Origin: an uncultured Clostridia bacterium
GTDB taxonomy: Bacteria; Bacillota; Clostridia; TANB77; CAG-508
DNA: 35,481 nucleotides
Assembly (NCBI GenBank): GCA_946401865.1
Contig: CAMIVO010000019.1
Coordinates: 1-35,481, forward strand
Reading direction: 5' to 3'
Below, piece by piece: positions 16,100 through 23,386 of the stretch (positions within the stretch are counted from its first letter, which is position 1; the number at the start of each line of letters is the position of its first letter). The notes beneath the pieces were generated by a model. That model saw only the letters and a list, made by a program, of their open reading frames with translations, had not been told where the DNA came from and did no database searches. The translations under genes and the position numbers were made by a program.

Positions 16100-17777
16100 A
16101 TAAATAAATTCTATAATCAATATCTGGGAAAATTGCATCTTTAAGTTCAATGTCTTCTAGAAATTTTTTGTCAATTTTGCCTGAATTTAATTCATTGTAA
16201 AGTCTAGTAAATCTACCAGTATGATCTTTAATTCTTCGATGAGCATAATCCACCATAGTATTATTTGTAATAATAAACAACCAATCACTACTTTGAAGAA
16301 GAAGAAGTTCTCTAGCTGCTTGGTTTAAAGCACGAAGTTGTAATTTTAAATCTTTATATTTTTTTGTAGATGTAATTTTTGTTACACTTTTTTTATTTTT
16401 TCTTAATTCAGATATTTCATGTTCTAATTTATCTAAATCAGGTTTTACATTTCTAAAATTATATGCAAGCTCACACATTCTGTCTCCGGCTTTATGTAAG
16501 TGTTTATGAGCATAATCATTACTTGGGTTAAGCCAAACCTCACTATAACCATTTGCACCCCAACTTGATCTGCAAGGAGTACATTGTTGAATTAAAGGAT
16601 ATTTATCTATGTATTCAGATGGAGTAATTAATTCAAAATTACATTCATCATAATAAATTTTTTTAAATAAAATATATAGCCAATAAGGGCCTTCATACCA
16701 CCAATGTCCATAAAGTTCTGCATCATAAGGACAAAGAACAATAGGAGGTTTATCCATATATTTTGAGGCATTTTCTATTTGACTAGTTCTTGAGTTTAAA
16801 AAGTGACCAGCTTGTTTTTCTGCGGAATCTTTTGCCCACCCAATATCATAAATGTCTTTATTATCAGTTTTTCCAGTAATTCTGTGATATTTTATACCAG
16901 TATGAACTCTTACGCCATTGTGAGCTATGTATGGTTTTATATATTCGTAATCGGTTTCATAACCAATATCTTTATAAAAATCTCTATAATTAAAATCACC
17001 TGGATATCCATTAATAGAACTCCAAACTTGTCTAGAAGATTCCATATCTCGACCAAAAACAGTAAAACCATCTGGAGATACAATTGGAGCTAAAGTTCCA
17101 TAAATTGGAGTAGGGTTTGCATATAAAACACCATGTGATTCAACAATTGCATAATCTAAACCAAATTCTCTTAAGTATTTATCAGCTTCTGGAACATATC
17201 CACATTCTGGTAGCCAAATACCGCGTGGTTTTCTACCAAAAAATCTTTCATAAGTTTGAACGCCAACAGCAATTTGTGCTCTAACTGTTTTTTCATTTAC
17301 ATATAAAATTGGAAAATACCCATGAGTTGCACCACAAGTTATTATTTCTAATACTCCAATATCTTGAAAATGTTTAAATTGAGAAATAATATCACATTTA
17401 AAAACATCTCTAAATAATCTTAAATCTTCAGAATATCTTTCAAAATAATAATGAGAAAGATCATTCATTTTTTTATTAAATGTAGTTCTTTTAATTTCTT
17501 TTTCAGAAAGCTCTATTAAGTTTTCTAAATACTTAATATATTTTTGTTGCAATAATTTACTGTCAAGCATAGAAAGTAGAGGAGGAGTCATACTCATGGT
17601 TATACGAAAATTAACTTTTTCATCTACTAACATTTTAAAATATTTAAGTAGTGGCAAATATGTTTCTGAAATTGCTTCATATAACCAAGATTCCTCTAAA
17701 TAATCATCACTTTCTGGGTGATGGATAAATGGAAGATGTGCATGTAATACAAAGCTTACATAGCCTTTCTTTTGCAT
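16098..17777 (-). CDS. GH57 alpha-glucan branching-type enzyme (DUF1957-like)
   Basis: The 559-aa protein is a family 57 glycoside hydrolase that matches the 1,4-alpha-glucan branching group. The N-terminal histidines in VLHAHLPFIHHPE begin the catalytic barrel. The nucleophile is probably Glu191 in GIWLPECGYVPEAD, the acid Asp352 in CPYDAELYGHWWYEG; both motifs are intact. The C-terminal helical region (WLNPSNDYAHKHLHKAGDRM onward) matches the part of the fold that closes the active site. No signal peptide is present, so it acts on cytoplasmic glycogen-like glucan. The start lies 5 bp after the stop of the DUF4912 gene, indicating a two-gene operon. Confidence 0.92.
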   Translation of the reverse strand: MQKKGYVSFVLHAHLPFIHHPESDDYLEESWLYEAISETYLPLLKYFKMLVDEKVNFRITMSMTPPLLSMLDSKLLQQKYIKYLENLIELSEKEIKRTTFNKKMNDLSHYYFERYSEDLRLFRDVFKCDIISQFKHFQDIGVLEIITCGATHGYFPILYVNEKTVRAQIAVGVQTYERFFGRKPRGIWLPECGYVPEADKYLREFGLDYAIVESHGVLYANPTPIYGTLAPIVSPDGFTVFGRDMESSRQVWSSINGYPGDFNYRDFYKDIGYETDYEYIKPYIAHNGVRVHTGIKYHRITGKTDNKDIYDIGWAKDSAEKQAGHFLNSRTSQIENASKYMDKPPIVLCPYDAELYGHWWYEGPYWLYILFKKIYYDECNFELITPSEYIDKYPLIQQCTPCRSSWGANGYSEVWLNPSNDYAHKHLHKAGDRMCELAYNFRNVKPDLDKLEHEISELRKNKKSVTKITSTKKYKDLKLQLRALNQAARELLLLQSSDWLFIITNNTMVDYAHRRIKDHTGRFTRLYNELNSGKIDKKFLEDIELKDAIFPDIDYRIYL

Positions 17778-17782
17778 TTTAT

Positions 17783-18955
17783 TTATATCCTTTCATAAAA
17801 GCTTCCTGAACCTACATTTCCAGAAGAAGGATTTAGTAAGTTAAAGCTATCATTTTTAATTTCTTCTTTGTATAATTCTTGATATAATTTATAAATATTA
17901 ATAAATTTGCCATTTTTATATATATTTGGAAAGTCTTTAATATCTTTTTCAATAATTTCGTTGGTTTTTACATTTCTAAAATAAACTTTATCAAGCATAT
18001 TAAATAATATTTTGTCATTTGGCGCATCAAGTTCATTTGAAGAAGATATGTAAATATATGGAGTTTGAATCTCTTTAATTGGTCCTTTTTTATTAACATC
18101 ATAATTAGATATATAGTTGTAATTTACAGGAATTGGACGTCTACCAAGCTCAATTTTATATTCTGAGTTACTATCATTTACATGTAAATACCAACTATTT
18201 GCAAAGTCATCTATATCTACTTCAAAAGAATAATTTAGAGTTTCATTATGCACAACTAAAACAGGTTTTGTTATTTCAAAGAAATATTCACCATATTGTT
18301 TTTTTAAACTCTCTCTATCTTCATCAGAAATTTCCCAATAAATAAATAAATTTTTGGGAGTTTGTGCTAATATTTTTACAACTGTTTGATTGTATCTAAA
18401 AGGTAGGTCATAATATTCTGCAGAAAATTGTCTATCTAAAATCTCAACACCTTTTTTTGCTTTAGATACTCTTTTAGTAGCTACAGTTTTTTTCTTAGTT
18501 GTAGTTTCTTTTTTTGGTACTTTAGTTGCTTTGCTGACAGAAGCTTCTTTCTTTTTAGGGACAGAGGCTTTTTTGGTAGCTGTTTTTCTTTTTGTTGTAG
18601 CAGTTTTAGCTAAAGTCTTCTTTGTTGTAGCAGTTTTGGTTAAATTTTTCTTTACTGTAGCAGTTTTAGCTAAAGTCTTCTTTGTTGTAGCAGTTTTGGT
18701 TGAATTTTTCTTTACTGTAGCAGTTTTAGCTGAAGTTTTCTTTGTTGTAACAGCTTTTTTTGCAGTACTTGTTTTTTTTGCTGATGTAGATTTTTTTGCA
18801 GTAGTTGTTTTTTTTGTTGATGTAGATTTTTTTGCAGTAGTTGTTTTTGGGGCAGATGTAGATTTTTTTGCAGATGTAGCTTTAGGCATAGAAGTCTTTT
18901 TAGTTGCTGGTTTATTCAAATCATTTTCAGCGATTTCTTTAGTTTTTCTTGGCAT
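17783..18955 (-). CDS. DUF4912 protein with a histone-H1-like N-terminal tail
   Basis: This 390-aa protein has two parts. Residues 1-168 are almost entirely K, T, A and S in degenerate repeats (units such as TKKTLAKTAT), very basic and disordered, like the tail of histone H1. Residues ~180-290 match DUF4912 (YDLPFRYNQTVVKILAQTP, LFIYWEISDEDRE, SWYLHVND), a beta-rich domain often found beside GH57 enzymes and proposed to bind carbohydrate. The last ~100 residues are less conserved. CAGGAGG lies just before the ATG. It is the first gene of the operon with the GH57 enzyme. The tail could bind DNA, RNA or polyanionic glycan; this is inference. Confidence 0.85.
   Translation of the reverse strand: MPRKTKEIAENDLNKPATKKTSMPKATSAKKSTSAPKTTTAKKSTSTKKTTTAKKSTSAKKTSTAKKAVTTKKTSAKTATVKKNSTKTATTKKTLAKTATVKKNLTKTATTKKTLAKTATTKRKTATKKASVPKKKEASVSKATKVPKKETTTKKKTVATKRVSKAKKGVEILDRQFSAEYYDLPFRYNQTVVKILAQTPKNLFIYWEISDEDRESLKKQYGEYFFEITKPVLVVHNETLNYSFEVDIDDFANSWYLHVNDSNSEYKIELGRRPIPVNYNYISNYDVNKKGPIKEIQTPYIYISSSNELDAPNDKILFNMLDKVYFRNVKTNEIIEKDIKDFPNIYKNGKFINIYKLYQELYKEEIKNDSFNLLNPSSGNVGSGSFYERI
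18601..18750 (-). repeat. 60-bp tandem repeat in the basic tail
   Basis: 18601-18660 and 18661-18720 are nearly identical 60-bp units (single base differences), and a third, diverging copy begins at 18721. Each encodes 20 residues of the K/T/A repeat. The DNA repeat suggests copy-number change by slippage. Confidence 0.85.
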
Positions 18956-19050
18956 TTTTTTATCCTCCTGATTATTATTCCATTATATACTATACTAAAA
19001 CTAATTTAAATTCAAGTTTTTTTGACAAAAAATTAAAAAAATTAAAAGTC

Positions 19051-19079
19051 TTGATTTTTAAAAATAGATATTATAAAAT
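19051..19079 (+). promoter_or_regulatory. Likely promoter of the pilin-like gene
   Basis: TTGATT (19051-19056), a 17-bp spacer and TAAAAT (19074-19079). Confidence 0.5.
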
Positions 19080-19139
19080 ATATAAAAAATGTTGATGTAA
19101 GAAATTACTACTAGTACATATGAAGGGAGAAATATTAAA

Positions 19140-20540
19140 GTGAAAAAAACATATAAAAATGCTGGAATTACTTTAATTGTACTTGCTGTAACTATTATAG
19201 TGCTATTAATTTTAGCTGGAATCTCTATTTCGATGCTAACAGGAAATAATGGAATAATAAGACAAGCGGGTGATGCAAAAGAATCTGCACAAAAAGAGGA
19301 AGCTAGAGAATTAATTAAGACAGAAGTCTTACAATCATATAACAAATTAGGCGATTTAAGTTTAATAAAATTAAAAGAAGGACTTTCTAAAATAGATGCT
19401 GATGTATCACAAATAGAAAACGTATTGATTGATAATGCACATACTGGTAAAATTACTTTAAATGGGTATGATTTTTATATAGATAGTAATGATGAAGTTT
19501 TGAGTGATAAAAGTATATTATTAAATAAAAAATATATAGAATTACAGCTGATGGGAGAAAACCAATATGATAAAACATTGGAAATAACAAAAATGAATCT
19601 ATCTGGAGATATAATTTGGAAAACTTCAAATGAGGAAATTGTTAAAGTAGAAAATGGAAAGATAACTCCTGTTTCAGATGGAGAAGCTACTATTACAGTT
19701 ATATGTAAAGAAGGAAAAAATGAATATAAAGCAACATGTGTAGTAAAAGTAGAATCATTTATAGATGATAGTTACATACGATATGATGTAGAATATGAGG
19801 ATGTATATTCAGAAAAAAGATATACAAAAAATACAGGATGGAGACTAATTTCTCAAGAACAAAATAGTGATGGAACCTATAGTATTGAGTTTATAAGTAC
19901 AGGTGTTCCTTGCAAATTGTGTTATGGTTGGTATGAAATGAGCAGTGCAATATGGAAACCAACTTCTCAAGTGAAAAATGAGTATGTAAATCGATTTTAT
20001 GATACTGCAAGCAATAGAAATGCGACATATTGTGCCGCTGGTTTATATTACTCTTTTGATAAAATTGAATTTAGAGAAGAAATTTCAAGTGATGATCGTA
20101 ATATAGGAGGATATAAGAAAATAATTACAAAAAACAAAAATGGAATAATGGAAGAGTTAAGTGGAAATATTACAGGAGAGGCTTTTATAGCCAAAAAAGG
20201 TGCTAAAGTAAGAAATGTAAGTTTGGCAGATATAAGAGGTTATGATAAAATACAAGGGAAAGAAGGCGGTGTAAAATCATATAATTCTGGAGAAGAATAT
20301 GCAGACAAAAAAAGAGGATTATTTAAACTTAATGATTATACTTTAGATAATAAAAAAGTAAAATCTTATTTCTTATCAAATCCTTCATCTATTACATCTT
20401 CATACCATATTTTGGCGTTTATGAGCTCTGGAGGTACTAATTCAAGTAATGGAGCAAGAATTGCAGGGCTAAGACCAGTTATTTCAATGAAAAATGTAAA
20501 TATGACAAAAGAAGACTGTGTATGGATTATAAATGATTAG
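19140..20540 (+). CDS. Pilin-like surface protein with Big_2-like domain
   Basis: A 466-aa protein with a type IV-prepilin-like N-terminus: MKKTYKNAG then ITLIVLAVTIIVLLILAGIS, a short basic leader ending in glycine followed by a ~22-residue hydrophobic helix. The Glu at position +5 of classical pilins is replaced by Val. A coiled, charged linker follows, then a bacterial Ig-like (Big_2) segment at about 125-200 (IIWKTSNEEIVKVENGKITPVSDGEATITV). The C-terminal ~250 residues hold conserved-looking tryptophans, a few cysteines and GARIAGLRPVISM, and may be an adhesin head. GTG 19140 is the start, behind GAAGGGAGAA. No pilin assembly ATPase or prepilin peptidase is in the window. It is followed by its own terminator. 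Confidence 0.8.
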   Translation: MKKTYKNAGITLIVLAVTIIVLLILAGISISMLTGNNGIIRQAGDAKESAQKEEARELIKTEVLQSYNKLGDLSLIKLKEGLSKIDADVSQIENVLIDNAHTGKITLNGYDFYIDSNDEVLSDKSILLNKKYIELQLMGENQYDKTLEITKMNLSGDIIWKTSNEEIVKVENGKITPVSDGEATITVICKEGKNEYKATCVVKVESFIDDSYIRYDVEYEDVYSEKRYTKNTGWRLISQEQNSDGTYSIEFISTGVPCKLCYGWYEMSSAIWKPTSQVKNEYVNRFYDTASNRNATYCAAGLYYSFDKIEFREEISSDDRNIGGYKKIITKNKNGIMEELSGNITGEAFIAKKGAKVRNVSLADIRGYDKIQGKEGGVKSYNSGEEYADKKRGLFKLNDYTLDNKKVKSYFLSNPSSITSSYHILAFMSSGGTNSSNGARIAGLRPVISMKNVNMTKEDCVWIIND

Positions 20541-20635
20541 ATAGACTTTATATTAGGAGATAGTCCCATTTTCGTTAATAGAAATTTTATACATTCAAAC
20601 AATTTAGTCAAAATCATAAGTTTTCAAATATTTAG

Positions 20636-20664
20636 AAGATGAATTTAAAAGTTCATCTTTTTTT
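20636..20664 (+). terminator. Terminator after the pilin-like gene
   Basis: AAGATGAA (20636-20643) and TTCATCTT (20652-20659) form an 8-bp stem followed by a T run to 20664. Confidence 0.7.
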
Positions 20665-20699
20665 GAACTTAAAAATAAAAAAATATGAAGGTAAAAGTT

Positions 20700-20840
20700 A
20701 TGGAAAAGAAAGAATTGAAAGAAAAAAGCAACTTAACTGAAGAAATGAAAAACTCTGCTCCATTATACTGGGTTGGTACAATGAATGCGATTAAAGGACA
20801 AGTCGAAGAAATCGTATATAATGAAATTATTTACAAATAA
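20700..20840 (+). CDS. Small hypothetical ORF, 46 aa
   Basis: Starts at ATG 20700 with GAAGGT 9 bases upstream (an in-frame ATG at 20685 is an alternative). The product is mixed charged and polar (MEKKELKEKSNLTEEMKNS, then APLYWVGTMNAIKGQVEE). It has no signal peptide. It is too short for any homology call by eye, and no clear promoter lies between it and the upstream terminator. Confidence 0.4.
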   Translation: MEKKELKEKSNLTEEMKNSAPLYWVGTMNAIKGQVEEIVYNEIIYK

Positions 20841-20940
20841 TATTTTTAGAAAATTATTAAAAAATATAGATGCCTCAAATAGATTAAGAGAAAAAGTAAT
20901 ATATAATGTTCTTTTATTAGAAAATTCTCCCAAAATGTAA
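20821..20940 (+). CDS. Possible small ORF, 39 aa, overlapping the previous one
   Basis: ATG 20821 to TAA 20940, overlapping the 46-aa ORF by 20 bases in another frame. It encodes a basic helical peptide (MKLFTNNIFRKLLKNID, then ASNRLREKVIYNVLLLE). The ribosome binding site is weak (GAAGAA), so translational coupling would be needed. It could be chance. From 20941 to 20993 I see nothing. Confidence 0.25.
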   Translation: MKLFTNNIFRKLLKNIDASNRLREKVIYNVLLLENSPKM

Positions 20941-20993
20941 ATTAGAAATTTCAGTAAAAATAAATATCTATATAATAGCTGAGTACTAATTAA

Positions 20994-21054
20994 TGTAATA
21001 AAAATGTAACATAAAAATAATATTTTTGTAATAAAACTCGGAAATCCTTACAGC
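20994..21054 (+). promoter_or_regulatory. 11-bp phased direct repeats plus GAAATCCTT box, copy 1
   Basis: TGTAATAAAAA (20994), TGTAACATAAA (21005) and TGTAATAAAAC (21027) lie in exact 11-bp register, with one degenerate unit at 21016. They are followed by GAAATCCTTACAGC (21041-21054) and, further on, AAAGTCG (21100-21106) and TATAAT (21110-21115). The same arrangement occurs at 23139-23242. Read on the other strand the units are TTACA every 11 bp, a geometry used by OmpR/PhoB-family regulators. Confidence 0.6.
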
Positions 21055-21170
21055 TGTACACACACATATATATTGCCAACTTTGTGAAGCGTTGCAAAAA
21101 AAGTCGAAATATAATAAAATAAAAATAATCAAAGTAACTTTTAATAGGAAAAAGGAAAAGATAATGGAAA

Positions 21171-21743
21171 ATGAAAAAAATCACTGAAAAAATTAAACAG
21201 ACAACATTATTAGAAGATATAATATTTTATGTAATTATTATACCTTTAATTTTGATATCTATAACAATAATTTGGCAACGATTAACAGAACCAGATAAAA
21301 TACCAGATATTTTAGGATACAAAATGTTTGTTGTTTTAGACGGAAATATGGATCAAGCAATTGAATATGGAGATTTAATTTTTACACACAATATTGCTCC
21401 AGAAAATCTTGAAAAAAGCAATTTAATAGCATTTAGAAATAATACTAATAAAGTAACAATACATAGGATTATAAAAATTACAGAAGATGATATTGGAAGA
21501 CAATTTGAAATGCAAAATAGCGTAAATGAGGTTGGAGATACAAAATTTGTAAAAGAAAATCAAGTTGAAGGATTAATTATTCACAGAATTCCTAATATAG
21601 GTATAATATTATATAAAATTCAAGAACCTTATATAATTTTGATTTTAATAGGAATTGTTTTATTAATAGGAATAGTTGCTTACTATATAGCAGGAAGATT
21701 GGACAAAAGAGATATGAAAAAAGCAACTGAAAATAGTTATTAA
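21171..21743 (+). CDS. Signal peptidase I (S26B/SipW-like) homologue lacking the catalytic serine
   Basis: A 190-aa protein with one N-terminal (~16-35) and one C-terminal (~152-170) membrane helix and an S26 core, as in SipW-type peptidases. At the nucleophile position the expected SGSMxP reads DGNMDQ: Asn59 replaces the serine just before the methionine. GDLIF and the general-base-like His98 in VTIHRI are kept, but the usual KGDNN segment reads MQNSVNE. It is therefore probably inactive and may act as a chaperone, adaptor or substrate-holding subunit. The best Shine-Dalgarno (AAAGGA, 21151-21156) is better spaced for an out-of-frame ATG at 21164 than for ATG 21171. The TasA-like gene follows. 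Confidence 0.82.
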   Translation: MKKITEKIKQTTLLEDIIFYVIIIPLILISITIIWQRLTEPDKIPDILGYKMFVVLDGNMDQAIEYGDLIFTHNIAPENLEKSNLIAFRNNTNKVTIHRIIKITEDDIGRQFEMQNSVNEVGDTKFVKENQVEGLIIHRIPNIGIILYKIQEPYIILILIGIVLLIGIVAYYIAGRLDKRDMKKATENSY

Positions 21744-21755
21744 GATTGTTATAAT
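21727..21755 (+). promoter_or_regulatory. Promoter of the first TasA-like gene
   Basis: CTGAAA (21727-21732), a 17-bp spacer and TGT-TATAAT (21750-21755). The promoter overlaps the end of the preceding gene. A 7-bp inverted repeat TAATTAG/CTAATTA (21752-21772) lies at the start of the leader. Confidence 0.5.
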
Positions 21756-21818
21756 TAGAAAATAACTAATTATACAGTTTAAAATACAAAAATATCATAA
21801 TTGAAGGGAGGGAAAACA

Positions 21819-22433
21819 ATGGCAAAAAATGAAAGAAAGACAAGAACTAAAAGAGCGATTTTTGTTGTTATAGCACTTTTATTAGTTGCTTACCTAATAA
21901 GTAGTACATATGCTAGATACTCAACAGTAGGAGAAGCAACAGGAAAGGTAGATATAGCAGAATGGCATGTTGTAATGACACCTGATGATGGTGGTGCAGC
22001 ATTAACATCAACTACAAGAGATATTACATTTACAGTACAAAGCAATAATAATGTAGTACCTAATAAAATTGCTCCTGCAGTTACAGCAGTTGCAACAATA
22101 GAATTAGACTTAACAGGGACAGAAGTTGCAGTTGACTTTACCGCTACAGTTGGAGAAATGACAAATAATTTACCATCTGGCGTAACATTACCAAGTAGAG
22201 TAACATTGACTTCTGCTGTTGATGGCGGAACACCTGGAACTGCACAAGTTATTCCTTTAGTTAACAACTCAGCTTTTACAACAACAAATGGCAAAAAGAC
22301 AGTTACATTAACATTAACATGGGAAAATTCAGACACTGATGCAGCAAAAACAGAAGATACAGCTGTTGGCGTAGCTGGTGGAACATTAACAATTCCAGTA
22401 ACATTAACAGTTCAACAACATATCGGTGCATAA
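21819..22433 (+). CDS. TasA/camelysin-like secreted fibre protein 1
   Basis: 204 aa from ATG 21819, directly behind GAAGGGAGG; the TTG at 21801 is upstream of that site. A basic N-terminus and hydrophobic helix end in STYARYSTVGEATGKVDIAEWHV, the pattern of SipW-dependent signal peptides. The mature part is rich in Thr, Ala and Val with alternating beta strands (VVPNKIAPAVTAVATIELDL, KKTVTLTLTWEN), as in TasA-type biofilm fibre subunits. It ends TVQQHIGA, a motif also seen in its two neighbours. Strong ribosome binding site, own promoter and own terminator suggest it is the major subunit. The codon choice is less A+T-rich than that of its neighbours. Confidence 0.85.
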   Translation: MAKNERKTRTKRAIFVVIALLLVAYLISSTYARYSTVGEATGKVDIAEWHVVMTPDDGGAALTSTTRDITFTVQSNNNVVPNKIAPAVTAVATIELDLTGTEVAVDFTATVGEMTNNLPSGVTLPSRVTLTSAVDGGTPGTAQVIPLVNNSAFTTTNGKKTVTLTLTWENSDTDAAKTEDTAVGVAGGTLTIPVTLTVQQHIGA

Positions 22434-22453
22434 GTTAATTTAATTCTAACAAG

Positions 22454-22487
22454 ACACTATCTTAATTTTAAGGTAGTGTTTTATTTT
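22454..22487 (+). terminator. Terminator after TasA-like gene 1
   Basis: ACACTATCTTA (22454-22464) and TAAGGTAGTGT (22469-22479) form an 11-bp stem with one G-T pair and a four-base loop, followed by a T-rich tract. Confidence 0.85.
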
Positions 22488-22498
22488 TGCATATTTTA

Positions 22499-22527
22499 TT
22501 GACAAAGTATACATAATACTATATAAT
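22499..22527 (+). promoter_or_regulatory. Consensus promoter of TasA-like gene 2
   Basis: TTGACA (22499-22504), a 17-bp spacer and TATAAT (22522-22527): perfect sigma-A consensus. Confidence 0.85.
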
Positions 22528-22558
22528 ATTTATGTAATTTTTTTTAGAGGTGTATCAA

Positions 22559-23062
22559 ATGCAAAAAAGAAAAACAAGTGTATTTGTTACTACATTTATT
22601 ATTATGATTATATCTCTTACAACATTAAATTATGTATATGCAAAAAATAACGAGATAACGAATAAATGGAACGTAACAATTACAAATGATGCAAAAGAAA
22701 TAAATGATACACACAAGATAAAATTTGAAGTGCAAAAAAGCAAAAATGTAGTACCTGGGAAAATAGCACCTGGGATGAAAGCAACTGCTGAAATAGATAT
22801 TAATCTTCAAAAAATAAATGGTTTTGTGGATATAGAAATAGAACTTGATGATTCAAAATTAAATGACGTATTTTCGCTCAGTACAAGATTTGAAGACGAA
22901 TATGGATTTTCTAAAAATATGAAAAAGGTAAAAGCAGGGAAAATAGAAAAGGTGCTTTTAGAACTTATATGGAATGGAAATGATGTAGAAGATACAGAAA
23001 TAGGAATCAATACTGCATCGATTGAAATTCCTGTAAAAATAAAGGTATTACAACACATTTAA
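22559..23062 (+). CDS. TasA/camelysin-like secreted protein 2
   Basis: 167 aa from ATG 22559 behind AGAGGTG. The hydrophobic N-terminal helix (about 8-27) ends LNYVYAKNNE, a signal peptide of the same type as in gene 1 but without the ARYS motif. The mature part is paralogous to gene 1: VVPGKIAPGMKATAEIDINL corresponds to VVPNKIAPAVTAVATIELDL, and it ends VKIKVLQHI. It is more charged and lysine-rich than gene 1. A minor subunit or anchor role is possible, as for TapA beside TasA, but this is inference. It is transcribed from its own consensus promoter and ends at a terminator. Confidence 0.8.
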   Translation: MQKRKTSVFVTTFIIMIISLTTLNYVYAKNNEITNKWNVTITNDAKEINDTHKIKFEVQKSKNVVPGKIAPGMKATAEIDINLQKINGFVDIEIELDDSKLNDVFSLSTRFEDEYGFSKNMKKVKAGKIEKVLLELIWNGNDVEDTEIGINTASIEIPVKIKVLQHI

Positions 23063-23063
23063 T

Positions 23064-23111
23064 AAATCACTATTTTAAGTTTTTTATTAGAGCTTAGGAT
23101 GGTGATTTTTT
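23064..23111 (+). terminator. Terminator after TasA-like gene 2
   Basis: AAATCACTAT (23064-23073) and ATGGTGATTT (23099-23108) pair over 10 bp with one wobble, then a T run. Confidence 0.7.
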
Positions 23112-23138
23112 ATGTTAGAAATAAAAAACTAATAATTC

Positions 23139-23242
23139 TGTAACAAAAATGTAATATAAATGCAATATAAATGTAATATAAATGTAATATAAATATAAAA
23201 TTATTGAAAATCCTTGAAGCAACTAAAAAACAAAGAAAGTCG
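23139..23242 (+). promoter_or_regulatory. 11-bp phased direct repeats plus GAAAATCCTT box, copy 2
   Basis: Five units in exact 11-bp register at 23139, 23150, 23161, 23172 and 23183: TGTAACAAAAA, TGTAATATAAA, TGCAATATAAA, TGTAATATAAA, TGTAATATAAA. Then GAAAATCCTTGAAGC (23206-23220) and AAAGTCG (23236-23242). It matches the element at 20994 in unit, phase and downstream boxes and lies upstream of a promoter at 23257. Together these fill the 324-bp gap before TasA-like gene 3. Confidence 0.7.
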
Positions 23243-23256
23243 GTTTTTTTACAGCA

Positions 23257-23285
23257 TTGAAAAAGATTTTGTAGTATGATACAAT
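23257..23285 (+). promoter_or_regulatory. Promoter of the tasA3-InlB-sipW operon
   Basis: TTGAAA (23257-23262), a 17-bp spacer and TGA-TACAAT (23280-23285). A second -10 candidate TGG-TATAAT is at 23292-23297. The phased repeats end about 64 bp upstream of the -35. Confidence 0.65.
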
Positions 23286-23386
23286 ATCATTGGTATAATA
23301 GTAGGTATTATATCTTTTACAAGCAAATTACAAAACTTTTAAAAAGTTGTAGTTCAAAATAAAAAATAGAGAAAGGAGAAATAGTA

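Noticed and set aside
18531-18971. Plus-strand 146-aa open frame rich in V, F and A that looks like a membrane protein
   Set aside because: It is the mirror of the K/T/A repeats of the DUF4912 gene; the minus-strand frame has a ribosome binding site, a recognisable domain and an operon partner.
20994-21115. c-di-GMP riboswitch upstream of the S26 homologue
   Set aside because: The conserved GGGCAAACC-type core and the tetraloop receptor are not present.
21890-22336. Minus-strand 148-aa open frame opposite TasA-like gene 1
   Set aside because: It arises from the T/A/V-rich coding strand and has no ribosome binding site or recognisable motif.
23139-23193. CRISPR-like short repeats
   Set aside because: The 11-bp units are contiguous with no spacers and lie in a promoter region.
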